64,000 bases of DNA from contig CM040427.1 of assembly GCA_022702705.1 (NCBI GenBank), positions 17,941,625-18,005,624 on the forward strand, written 5' to 3'. Shown piece by piece: positions 47,340 through 57,885 of the stretch. The stretch's first letter is position 1. Each line of letters begins with the position of its first letter. The position numbers and the translations under genes are program-made. The notes under the pieces are model-generated. The model made no database searches and had not been told where the DNA came from. It was given only the letters and a program-made list of their open reading frames with translations. This DNA is from Papilionanthe hookeriana x Papilionanthe teres. Its lineage: Eukaryota; Streptophyta; Magnoliopsida; Asparagales; Orchidaceae.

Positions 47340-50300
47340 ATGCTGGCATTGGTTATCGGCTCTCTCTCCGTGGCCGTGATTGGAGCCCTTCTCGCGAAGT
47401 TCGCAACGGCAGATGGTTATATTTCGAAACCGTAATCTTTTTCTTTTTTTCCTCACTGCAAATTCACCCAGTTCTGTGATGATGCTTTATGTCTAGGGGA
47501 TTTTACTTTGCTATCCAAGGGTCGAGCGAAGCGCGAGCGAGTGGAAGGCAAGGTGTGATTGGTTACTCGAATGCGGTTTCTCGATTTGATTTCCCAGATT
47601 GATTTCTGCTGTAAATGCTCTGTTTTCTGTGTAAATGGCTAGGTCATCTGGATTACTGGCGCAAGCCGTGGAATTGGTGAGTAAATTCCATCCCTAATGT
47701 ATGAATGTTCGTGTCTATGTATATCTTTATCTATTTGTGCATATTTGAAGAAAATTCACCTGGTAGTGTAGTTTTCAGTTTGCTCTATTCCTTGAAGTAA
47801 TTCTTGAACTAAATCCTCCCTTCTGGCCCTCCGAACTCTGTGATCCCAATAGGATTGAGTTTAGAGTCAGTTAAATTCCACTGAACAGATTTGGTGTCAA
47901 CAACAATCAGATAAACCAATTTTTCTTCTTTGTACTAGTTAATTTACTTTTTATTTTATTCATTGCCACTAAAAAAATATCTAATCACCTTATGAAGGGG
48001 ACCAAGGGCTTGTCATGTTTGAGATTTGCAAAGGAGCAAGAGTAGAACAATCATATCAAATTAGAGGAAATTATTTCCAATAAAGGTGATGCACCATATT
48101 TAAGGATTTTTTTTCTTTTCAAAAGGTATCAGGATTTGCTAAGTGATGCTATTTTATGTTCCTTGTTTCTATGGAATAACTTCATATACGCGTTAACAAA
48201 CATGAGAAAATTGACTAAGAATTTTTGAGAAATTCTTATGAAATATTTTATTTATCGTTGTTGGCCTAAAGAGGTGAGACCTGCTTTTAGTTTCCTGATT
48301 ATTTTATTAACATGCAGTTGGTAAAGATAATCTCTTTAATTGCCAAGTACTAACCACTTCATTCTGGCATGGACGCTGGCTGTGTCAAAGTAGTGTGAAT
48401 GAATGTTAACATTAAAATTATGGTGTCTTCCCTTTAGCTTGTCTATCTTCTTTATGGGCTGATGAGCTGATGTCTACATACTTTCAACCAAGAAATCTTA
48501 TTGAGATCGAGCCTTTAATTGACAAGGAGGCCATCTCAAGCCTTGGGTTAATTTATGAGTTTGATTTGATTTACATCTGGTTTGGGAAATAAGTCCATGT
48601 GCTTAAGGGAACAAGCATAATTCCAATTATCACTAGCAAAAAACTAATATAAGCACATCCTGTATATTATATTGATCAAGTAAGCCGTTATGAGTGTATC
48701 TTGTTTGAAAATAATTATGAAAATAAACTGTATGTTATGTTGGTCAGGGTACATGCCATATGTTCATATTTCATAAAAAATTTGTTTGAGTTTGATTAGA
48801 GCAACTACCTTAACAAAACGTAACTATTAAGGGCCTTGTGGGTTTACTTTTAAATTTTATTTTTTTGATTTTGTTTTATTTTGTTTATGTTGTTGCTTAA
48901 AACGAAACATGTTTAGTATGTTATAACATGATTAGTTATTTTTAAAAACATTCCAAAAAACTTTTAGGTGTTTTGAGTATTTTTAAAAGCAAATTAATTT
49001 GTTTTTTAAAATAAAAGATAAAAGCATGCAAAAGATGTACCAAACAAATATGTTTTTAAAATAAAAGCAAAAACAAAAACAAAAATAGAAAAACAAAAGT
49101 GATCCCAAGCAAACTTTTAGTTTTAGCACTTGAAATTTTATGACTTTCCATCGACCTACTAGATGTTATGACTTAAGACATGTTCGTCGTAGCTTAGTCG
49201 TCAGTGGGCTGAACCATAAAACTGTGTATTTTAGGAAACAGATTCATGAAACTGACAGGATTTGACTCAACTCAGAAACAACTAAATTATGAAAGGTTCA
49301 TTGTACATTTGAAGGTGGGTTGATAGTAGCACACACACTCAATCCATGAACATCTAACTGGACCTTTGTTTGCTGATTAACTTCAAGTCGAAGCAAACAA
49401 AATGCTTCCAAGACATAAGTATAGTGATGGTTGTAGTCAGCATACTATGTTTTGGTTTTCTTGTTTTGAGTAAAAATTTTGGTGATGGTGCCGGCATTGT
49501 TGCTGGGTCGTAGACTGAGTATTTTATAATCCATTTTGGAAGCCAAGTAAATATCCTTTTTAATTATAATTTTTTAGGCCATGATTGCTTGATCTTTAAC
49601 TTCATCACTTGACAAATTGGACAGTTTAGAAGTTTCTTTGGGTCAACTTTGAATCAGTATGAAGCTTTGCTATGCTTAATTTCATATGAAAAAAAAAAAA
49701 AACTAAAGTAAATTTGAACTCAATATGAACAAACCCTTAATAGTTATTTTTGTGCTGCAACACTAATTAATTATTGAGTATGAGCATTACTTTTCTCAAT
49801 ATTTTTCCTTTAAGAAGAGGATGATAGCTACATATTAATATTTATTATATTATTCCCGCATTTTCAGGAGAAGTTCTTGCCGGCCAATTTGCAAGTTTAG
49901 GTGCGAAGTTGATACTTTCTGCACGTAATCTAGGAGAACTTGAGAGAGTTAAAATTGAAACTGTTGGCAAGTAAAATATGTTCTGTACTACAAACATAAG
50001 CCTGAATAGAGCTTTTATCTAATTGTCATTTATTTTTTGTTGATATTTAGACAAGCATCCTGGTTCTTGTATTGAGATACTGCCTTTGGATTTGGCATCT
50101 GGTGAAGAAGCTCTGAATGATGCTGTTCTGAAGGCTGAGTCCCTCTTCTCTGGTTCTGGTGTGGATTATATGGTACATAATGCAGCCTTTGAGCGTCCGG
50201 TTAGTGTTTCTAGTTTATTATTAAGCTTAAATTTGCACTCACATTATTATAAGTTGACGTTTCTAATGGCTGTCTGTGCAGTTTGACACGCTTTATTTTT

Positions 50301-53300
50301 CCTTATCAGAGATAGGCAGTCACCATCTATTTAATATGTTTATTTGTCTTGCAGAAGAGAAAAGCTGTGGATGAAACTGAGGAGGGGATTCAGGTATTTA
50401 GTTATTCTACTGATTACTTACTTGCATCAAGTTTTTTGATTTTTTGACTTACATGTCTTCTTCAATTAGACCACATTCAACATTAATGTATTGGGAACTA
50501 TTACTCTTACGAAGCTTCTTTTACCTTTCATGCTTAAAAAGAGACGAGGCCATTTTATTGTGGTACGTTGAAGATAAGATGATTATGAATTGATTTATGA
50601 TTTTCGCATAAAGATTTTCTCAAATTGTAATTGAATAATATTTTCAGATGAGTAGTGCTGCAGGTAAGTGCCCTGCACCGGGGCAGGCTGTATACTCAGC
50701 GTCCAAGAATGCTCTTAATGGATATTTTCACACTTTGCGATCTGAGGTATTGTTTCTGCCAGTTAATTGAATGCTTAAGAATGGAAATTTGTTAAATTTT
50801 GCTAGGCATCAATTGTTTTGTTTAAACTCATGGAAATTTGAAGTATTATCTTCATTTGACTGTTAAGAAAAGTTTCGAAGTATATTTTCATTTAACTATT
50901 GATTTTATTTCCTTGAGCTTAAAATTTCAATGCTTGTATCCTCAAAGTGTCCAAAAATGCTCTTAAAGTCAAAAGCACTTGTAAAGTGGGAGTGATCATT
51001 TCAACTTCATTTTTATTATTATTTTTTCTTTTGGGAAAATTGCATGCAACATGGTCCACTACATTTGTAAATCTTCTATCTAGGTAATTAAGTTCTATTT
51101 TTGATATTTTTGGATCCCTGAATTGCAACATCATCATTCTTCTACCATTAAATTTCATCATCTCTTACCTCATGAGATTGCCATGTTAACCGAGCGAAAT
51201 TCTTGTGTTTCCTTGAGATTTTGTCCCCTTACACAATATTCTATATAATTTTTTGCCCTCAATGACGAGCCCTCTTGTTAATGCATGTGAGAGTATTAAT
51301 GCTTAGTCCTACATCTGATAGTTAGAAGAATAGTTTTGCATTGAAGAACCGAGTAACTGGCCTTTATTATAAGATTAAGCTTTTAGGTTGAAAATAAATG
51401 GTGTATCATGCTCAACTTTTTATCACCTTTAGTTTGCATTTCCTAGTAAGTGCTTTTAAAGTCGATGATTTGATTGTGATCCGGTGATATGCAGTTTGTG
51501 ATTCTCTTTGATTTTTGTTGGTTACTAAGATGTTTAAACAACTGTTAAAGTGTAAGTAATTCCTATGACTGCTACATATGGTTGGGTAACTCTTAATGCA
51601 TTATAGTTGAAGATGTCGAAAGCTTCCATTTGATGGAGAATACGATGCAGTGCATCATAGGCCTTTTACTAGATCTTTGACCAAAGAATAATCACTCTAT
51701 GGATTTATTGTGTTTTAGGTGGATGTGTTTTGTACTTGTAGATATTATATATTATGTGAATTTGTAAGTCTTCTGAACAAAATTTAAGCTCTAAAAGTAC
51801 TATGAAGCTATCAAATTACACAGAGACATTCAAGATGATAAGTTTGGAGAGTGGCAACTTTAGCTGTTCTTTTAGATTTGTTCTTGAAGAAATATTAACT
51901 TGGAAGCCAATAGAACTGTTTGCATCAGTTGAGGGATGTTCATAGAGAACTTCAGATACCACTTTAGCCAACTAAGTGGACCCTTTACTTTGCCATTCTT
52001 GACAAGGGGTTTGACCACCTCAGCCAATCAACTACTTCAACTACCTTAAGATATGGTACCAACTCCCACCTTTAAAGGGAAATTTGAATTTGAAAGTCAA
52101 TGCCCGTGGAATAAGATTGATTATTTTGAATATTTTAGTTGTGAATTAATGTGATTTTGGAATGGAATTTGGTATTATTGGTGTAAACAATTCCTCCCTT
52201 GGAGCTAAGCTGCCGTGTGTCCCTTTGGTGAGGGTTTCTATTCTTGCAACTCTTTTTTTTTTCTGTTATTATTGATTAAATTCAATGCTAATGAACCTCT
52301 ACATCTCCCCTAACATCCGATGGCCAATCCCTACCTTTTCCTCTGAGAAAATAAAAGTTTACTTTTACTTACTAAAAGTGGCCTAGACTAGGCTCTCCAT
52401 GCCAAGTGTCGATTTTACTCTCTTTTAATCTATTAAATCACTTGAAAAGTTCCACAAAACACCAATTATAATGTACAAACATTCCTGAACAATCTCCCAA
52501 TGATTTGAAGTTCGAAGGCTTCAGGCCCTTCTCGTTTGAAAACATTAGTTGTTCAAAGACAACCTATATGCTATCAGCCTCAACATGGTTTGAAGATCTT
52601 GTCTCAGTTTTGGCTTCGTCAACCCAACAAAAAACCCTTGAAAAATTCCACCCTAATCCAAATCAATTCTTTAAACATTTCTCCACCATCTCCAAGTGTT
52701 TATAAGTCTATTGGACTCTCCATTTGTAAACCCTAGTTGTTCTAATTCATGCAAACAAGAAATCAGCCAATGAATTATCATGGTTTGCTGACCCTAAACA
52801 ATCCACTACCTTTCTAAGGTCCTCCAAAATAATGCCTAGGGTTTCTAAGGATTATTAGAATACCACTCCAAAAGTTCTAAGCCTTAGGATGGTTTATTCA
52901 AGGCTACATCAGAATGATTTTTGATGTTAGGAGCTCTGACATAAATTTTTGAGGCACGTGAGAGTATTGGATTCTGTCCTACATGTGATAGTTGAAAAAA
53001 TTCATTGGTGTTGAAATATTTAGTGTTTGACCGTAATCCACATTTTTTTTTGAAAAATATGAGTTTCACATGTGGAAGAGGCACAAATTTTATGCCTCTT
53101 TGGTTCACACTGCTTAATGAGTGGTATCAGAGTCGATTGTTTGACTAGGATCAAGTGGCTGATGTGGTTTGTAATTTCTATGAGTCTTGGTCAACTTCTT
53201 TAGACAATAAAAATTAAACAGTAGGTGACTTTCATAATGCTATTTGTGGTTTATTGAGTTCAACTTTGACTCCCTTTTCTTTTACTTTTTTTTATAACAC

Positions 53301-53777
53301 TAAATTTAAAGTTATTACATTCAAAGAATTTAAATAAATTTTATTGTGGGAGGAGAAATGAAAAGTTAGCATCCTAGCTTCAACCCAATCCACTCTTAAG
53401 ATGGGGGTGATATCAGAGAGGATATTAGAGAGGAGGTAGAGTGCAATGTTGGTGGACCTTTGTGTGTGAGCATAATTATAGTGGCTTTATATGTAAGTTG
53501 TTTAAAAAGTATGGGCATTTGTACGAGTTAATCTAGAGCACAAGAACCTAAAAGTGATTTGCCTGTTCTTTTGTTTCTCGTCCACCAACTTTATCATTGT
53601 ATTATTTTTTTATGCGTCATTTGGTGTATACTAGCTAACCAATCTATTGTCCTATAAATATTTTTTGGATTAATGCAGTTATATTCTGAAGGCATCAAAA
53701 TAACAGTTGTCTGTCCTGGTCCTATAGAAACATCATCAACCTCTGGAGTCGAATCTTCTAGAAGTGGTTCTTCTGAG
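47340..53777 (+). CDS. Short-chain dehydrogenase/reductase (plant DHRS7-like), nine exons, 3' end missing
   Basis: Exons: 47,340-47,415; 47,497-47,552; 47,643-47,676; 49,868-49,966; 50,051-50,199; 50,355-50,393; 50,470-50,562; 50,648-50,746; 53,679-53,777. All joins keep frame and give 248 residues without a stop. Residues 1-19 are hydrophobic (MLALVIGSLSVAVIGALLA), a likely membrane anchor. The Rossmann nucleotide motif TGASRGIG is at 49-56, NAA at 132-134, Asn157 in NVLG, catalytic Ser185 (SSAAG), Tyr198 and Lys202 (YSASK), and PGPIET at 228-233. It should use NAD(P)(H) on an unknown substrate, probably at the ER. Intron 4 uses a GC donor. Relatives are about 70-80 residues longer, and that last part is not found. 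Introns 3 and 8 are long (2.2 and 2.9 kb). Confidence 0.88.
49967..50050 (+). other. GC-AG intron 4 of the SDR gene
   Basis: Only the donor G|GCAAGTA at 49,967 keeps the reading frame into exon 5 (GTTG + AC AAG CAT gives V-D-K-H). The neighbouring GTAAAA four bases downstream shifts the frame. GCAAGT is the usual form of the minor GC-AG donor class. The acceptor is TATTTAG at 50,050. The intron is 84 bases. Confidence 0.75.
51286..51420. mobile_element. LTR-like fragment in intron 8
   Basis: TGTGAGAGTATTAATGCTTAGTCCTACATCTGATAGTTAG-type sequence resembles 52,957-53,000 (TGAGAGTATTGG...TCCTACATGTGATAGTT). Phrases such as GTCCYACATC..ATAGTT are common near the start of plant LTR/TRIM elements. 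Extent uncertain. Confidence 0.35.
52957..53135 (+). mobile_element. LTR remnant followed by initiator-Met primer site, intron 8
   Basis: An LTR-like stretch ends at about 53,120 and is followed by TGGTATCAGAG (53,122-53,132), which matches the start of the tRNA-iMet primer site used by many plant LTR retrotransposons. No pol remains are evident downstream before exon 9. It suggests an old LTR or TRIM-type insertion within the intron. Confidence 0.5.
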
Positions 53778-53974
53778 GTTAGTTTGCCATTTTATTTTTG
53801 AAAGTCATCAATGACCGCATTTTCATTGTCTCTTTTTGTTCAGAGGTGTTCTCTAATGTGACCTAACTAGTTTCCATAGTAATGGCCTAACAAATTAGAA
53901 CATTATAATGTTGTTTATTACCTGCTTAGGCCTGCAAATGCTTTCCAATATATTCCCAGGTTTGTAAGCCCACT

Positions 53975-54022
<48 letters not shown>

Positions 54023-54102
54023 AATCATGCATCATCTAGTTAAGTATTTTTTAGTGTTCTTTGTAGTTACTGTTAGTCGAAGTAATTAAAACAGAACATA
54101 AT
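53778..54102. other. Start of intron 9 / DNA after the last visible SDR exon
   Basis: The donor GTTAGT is at 53,778. No further SDR exon is recognised between here and the end of the window. It includes a (CA)n tract. Confidence 0.5.
53977..54015. repeat. (CA)n microsatellite
   Basis: About 19 CA units, then CAAACACAAA. Confidence 0.92.
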
Positions 54103-54490
54103 TGTAATGATACCGTTTCAATTACCTACCGGAGAGAAGGCGAAGAATCGTAGAAGTGGAAGTGAGGAGTTAGGCAATGTTGAGACAAATCGAGAAGGTC
54201 GGGAAGTCGAAGAGGGGAGAGAAGAAGTGATAAGGTAGGAAAACCGAACAGGTAGTTCGCGTTATATATCGACATGAGAGACAGGAATTTACCAGGAGAG
54301 CCAAAGCCACGTGTGGGTTCAATCGAAGGAGTTCTCGTGCGAGGAGGCGACGTCGAGCTTTGAGCGGCTAGCGTGTGAGCGCTCGTGCGAGATCGAAGGA
54401 ATAAGAATCTGTGAGGAGGAAGAAACGTAAGGATGGAGGGTGTTGAAGCTGAAAGAGGAGAAGAGCGGCAGAAGGAAGGAGGCGTCAATC
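54103..54490 (+). repeat. Truncated 5' LTR of a second Ty3/gypsy element
   Basis: It starts TGTAATGATACCGTTTCAATTACC and matches 56,499-56,885 through most of 385 bases. It is cut off near 54,490, where LINE sequence begins. The minus-strand frames of 120 and 67 residues in this region fall inside the LTR and are not called. Confidence 0.7.
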
Positions 54491-54499
54491 AAGAAACTC

Positions 54500-55965
54500 C
54501 CAAATTTTATGAATATTTCCACACTTCATTTGAGATATCATCAGGTCCTACAGGCTTTCTACCATTGGTTTACTTTAAAGCCTCATCAACTTCTATTTTT
54601 TTAATACGAAGGTAAAAATGAAATATTTTATTATTATTAACGATATTAATATTTCTAAGTTGTATTTTCAGGAACTTCACTGAAAAGTTTATCAAATTAA
54701 CTTACCCACTTATGTTGAATATCCTTTTATAAGAAAAACACTTTTTAATTTTCATCTTTAATACACTTGACTTGAGTTAAGTCTTTAATTTTATTTTCTC
54801 TTTGTTAGCTAGTTTATACATATATTTTTCACCTTTTTTAGTGTCTAATCTATTATAAAGATCACTAAAAGTAGAATTTTTAGTTTCACAAATTATTCTT
54901 TTGAACTCCCTGCAGGCAATTTTATGTTTTTTCCAGTTTTCTAAACGTTTACATTTAAACCAATTTTTATAACATAACTCCTTATATTGTATCTTTTCTT
55001 ACACATTATTATTCCACCGCCAATTTTTTTATTCATATAATTTTTTTCTTTTGACTCTCCGAGTACATCTTTTGTCACTTGTTTAATAGTGTTATACTTT
55101 ATCTCACGTAGAATTTGTTTCTTTATGAACATCCCAAAATTTAAAATCTTGAAGTTTACTCATAAAAATAATTTTGTTTGTGTCTCTTAGATGCCCTAAT
55201 CTAATTCTAAGACAATGATTCCTATTATTCTTTATTTTACAACTGCAGCTTAAAATCCAGAACTAATAATCGATGTTGAGTACTTATTTCCTCACATGAA
55301 ATGATCTTACAATCTTTATATTATCGACGATCTCTTCTTCTCATAAGAAAATAATAAATTTGTGTTTTATTATATTCATTCTTATAAGTAATAATATGTT
55401 TATCCCTTTTCTTGAATAAATTATTGGCAATAACAAAATCATACGCTAAAATAAAATCTAATATGACTCTATATTCTTAATTAGTCAGTCCAAAATTGTA
55501 GTCAGCATGAATATTTCTAAAATCTTCTAACACTCTATCAACATGTTCATTTAAATCTTCTCTGATAAAATTTTTTTCTTCGAGAGGTATCGTTTGTATT
55601 AATTCTTCCACATGATTCCAAAATTTTTCTTTAAAATATATATCTAAACTTAGAAAAGCAGAAACACTTATAATATTAAGTATCTTAGTTTCAACAATAA
55701 TCTTAAGGGCTATAATTTTATCTTGAATTCTATTAATTTTTTCAAACTTTTATCTATAATTACCCCTATACCATTTCTAGTGTGGCTCTTATCTGAATAT
55801 CAAAGTTTAAAACCTAAGCTATCAATTTTCTTAGCCTTTTCTTCAACCCATTTAGTTTGTTGAACATAAGATATTTATTTTTCTATGATTCATAATATCA
55901 ACTAATTACATTAATTTATCTGTCAAAGTACATATATTTCAAGATCTTATCATAATATTAATTTC
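54500..55965 (-). pseudogene. LINE fragment: endonuclease domain to start of reverse transcriptase, inverted
   Basis: Read on minus from 55,965 down, pieces of a plant LINE ORF2 follow in order. They are an endonuclease stretch with FIREDLNEHV (the conserved GDLN/H region) and YDFVIANNLFKKRDKHIITY, then GESKEKNYMNKK...., KTGKNIKL, and near 54,600-54,500 the first RT motif KKIEVDEALK...GRKPVGPDDIS. Many stops and frameshifts are present. The enzyme would nick target DNA and copy its RNA; this copy is dead. The rest of RT lies on the opposite strand at 56,060. Confidence 0.8.
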
Positions 55966-56059
55966 ATGGACTAACTTTTTTACCTGCGTCTGTCTTTAAT
56001 GCGAGAACCCTTTCTTATTTGACACTACACCCAGGCGTCGGTGTAGCGGTCATTGCATT

Positions 56060-56310
56060 TTTCACTGTATTCAAGCTATACAGTGCATTGGATTACAGCA
56101 GGGATCAGCTTTGAGCCCATATCTTTTTGTTTTAGTTATGGATGCTCTTACTGAACATTTGCAGGAGGATGTATCTTTTTATATGCTTTTCACTGATGAT
56201 ATCCTTCTTGTGGATAAAACTAGAGAAAGATCTTAGAAAATACTTGAATTTTGGAAGTCTACGTTGGAGTCTAAAGGCCTTTGTTTAAGTAGAATTAAAA
56301 CTTAATAATA
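56060..56310 (+). pseudogene. LINE fragment: reverse transcriptase catalytic region
   Basis: On plus: LQQGSALSPYLFVLVMDALT, then VSFYMLFTDDILLVDKTRER and LESKGLCLSRIK. These are the palm motifs of plant LINE RT (FTDD in place of the usual FADD). An A-rich stretch follows directly. The orientation is opposite to the upstream half at 54,500-55,965. Confidence 0.85.
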
Positions 56311-56498
56311 ATAAAAATTAAAAGTTTATTTAACTTAAATTAATAATTTTATCCATCCAGGCATAATGATACACCCGAAATTATAAGAGAAGGGAGCCGA
56401 TAGAAAATTTATGGATGCCTAATATTGACCTACTTAATGAGATGTGACTTCCAGTCCATTTTTAAATTTCGATGATGAAATTTTTTAGTGGGGAAGAT
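56311..56498 (+). other. Short internal remnant and polypurine tract before gypsy 3' LTR
   Basis: The last 30 bases read GATGAAATTTTTTAGTGGGGAAGAT, directly before TGTAATGG. A 'GATGAAATTTT..GGGGGAAGA' run just ahead of the 3' LTR is typical for plant Ty3/gypsy elements, so the G-run AGTGGGGAAGA is the likely polypurine tract. Confidence 0.6.
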
Positions 56499-57050
56499 TG
56501 TAATGGTCCCATTTCAGTTACCCAGTGGAGAGGAAGCGAAAAACCGTAAAAGTGGAAGTGAGGAGTCGAGCAAAGTGGAGACGAATCGAGAAGGTTAGAA
56601 AGTCGAAGAAGAGGGGGAAGAAGCTATAAAGTCGGGAAACTGAATAGGTAAGTTCTCCTTATAAATCGACACAAGAGGTAGGAACTTACCAGGAGAGTCA
56701 TAGCCCAGTGTGGGTTCGATCAAAGGAGTTCTTGTGTGAGGAGGTAGTGCCGAGCTTCGGGTCACTAGTGTGCTTGAGCTCGTGCAATCGCAGAGGAAGA
56801 AGCTTTGAGAAGGTAGAAGTGTGAGGAAGAGGGAGTTGAAGCCGAAAAAGGAAAAGAGCGATGGAAGGAAAGAGGCGTCGACCACAAAATCAGGTCATGC
56901 GGGAGGGAGTCGATCTAGGAGCTCGTGCATTCGATCCTGATTGTGCATGTAGAGGAAGTGTACAAGACGAAGGAGAACGAGGGGAAGAAGAAATTTGTAC
57001 GGGACAGGCCCAGCTTTAGGGGAGATCGAAGGTAAGGTAAGGTAAGGGCT
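56499..57050 (+). repeat. 3' LTR of the second Ty3/gypsy element
   Basis: It starts TGTAATGGTCCCATTTCAG, is homologous to 54,103-54,490 for its first 385 bases, and then extends beyond the truncated 5' copy. The right end is not certain; 'ggtaaggtaaggtaaggg' at about 57,030-57,047 is a small tandem repeat near the likely end. Confidence 0.6.
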
Positions 57051-57506
57051 TTAAATGATTAATTTAAAAAAATCATTTTTTATTAATTACTAATTATTAA
57101 TAATAAGGGTTAAAGAAATCGGGTTTTAAGTTAAAGAAGTTTTATAGTAAAAACGTTTAGGGTTTGATTTTATTTAATTTTTAATTGTTTATTTAATCAT
57201 AAATTGTTATGCAGTATAAATGTAAATGTATGTATATTTATAAGACTAATTGAAAAGATACAAATTACATAAAATAACTAGAAAGTTAAATTAGGAGAAC
57301 CAACTCAATTATCAATTTTTTTAGCTTAAATTATTTAAAAGAAATAATTAAATGAAGATAACAATTAGGATAATAATTAAATTAATATGATACATCAAAG
57401 GGTCAAATAAAGGAAAATTGCCTTTTAATAATAAGATTAAATATAATAAACTAATAATAATTCTTTATGCATTTGACTTTAGGTTTCTCATTGGAAATAC
57501 GTGAAG
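57051..57506. other. AT-rich stretch, nothing recognised
   Basis: No gene or element signature up to the target duplication of copy D. Confidence 0.5.
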
Positions 57507-57511
57507 AGAAC
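57507..57511. repeat. Target-site duplication of copy D, left
   Basis: AGAAC, repeated exactly at 63,243-63,247. Confidence 0.85.
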
Positions 57512-57852
57512 TGTTGGCCAGCTTTTTTTTGAAAGATATAAAATTAATGATTTAGTTTAATATAAAAAAAAGGTATATGATTTTTGAAAGTAGTTTTGAA
57601 AATAGTGTTTTTTAATTTTGAAAAAAATGAGACGGCCAGGATCTCATTTACCCAATAGTTTGTATAATCGTGCCCGATACCACAAGTGATACACCTCGAA
57701 AAATGAGTATCCTGCAGCGGTGGACCCAATCATACGAACTAAGAGATTTGTGTCATCTGTTTGGCCTGCGAACCTTTTTATATGTAACCGATAAATTTCC
57801 CTACCTAATACAAAGATTGGGTAGGGTTTATTTTACCTGGGTTACAAGTTCC

Positions 57853-57885
57853 CTATAGAGGCAAGTCTCTATAGTTAATTACATC
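57853..57885 (-). other. Conserved stem-loop and ATAGTTAATTACATC block (copy D)
   Basis: CTATAGAG (57,853-57,860) and CTCTATAG (57,867-57,874) are perfect reverse complements around the loop gcaagt. The block at 57,871-57,885 is identical to 40,426-40,440 in copy C and to the reverse complements at 34,632-34,646 and 20,895-20,909. Confidence 0.7.

Noticed and set aside
49971..49976. GTAAAA as the exon 4 donor
   Set aside because: It would add four bases and shift the frame, destroying the conserved LDLASGEE region of exon 5; GCAAGT at 49,967 keeps it.
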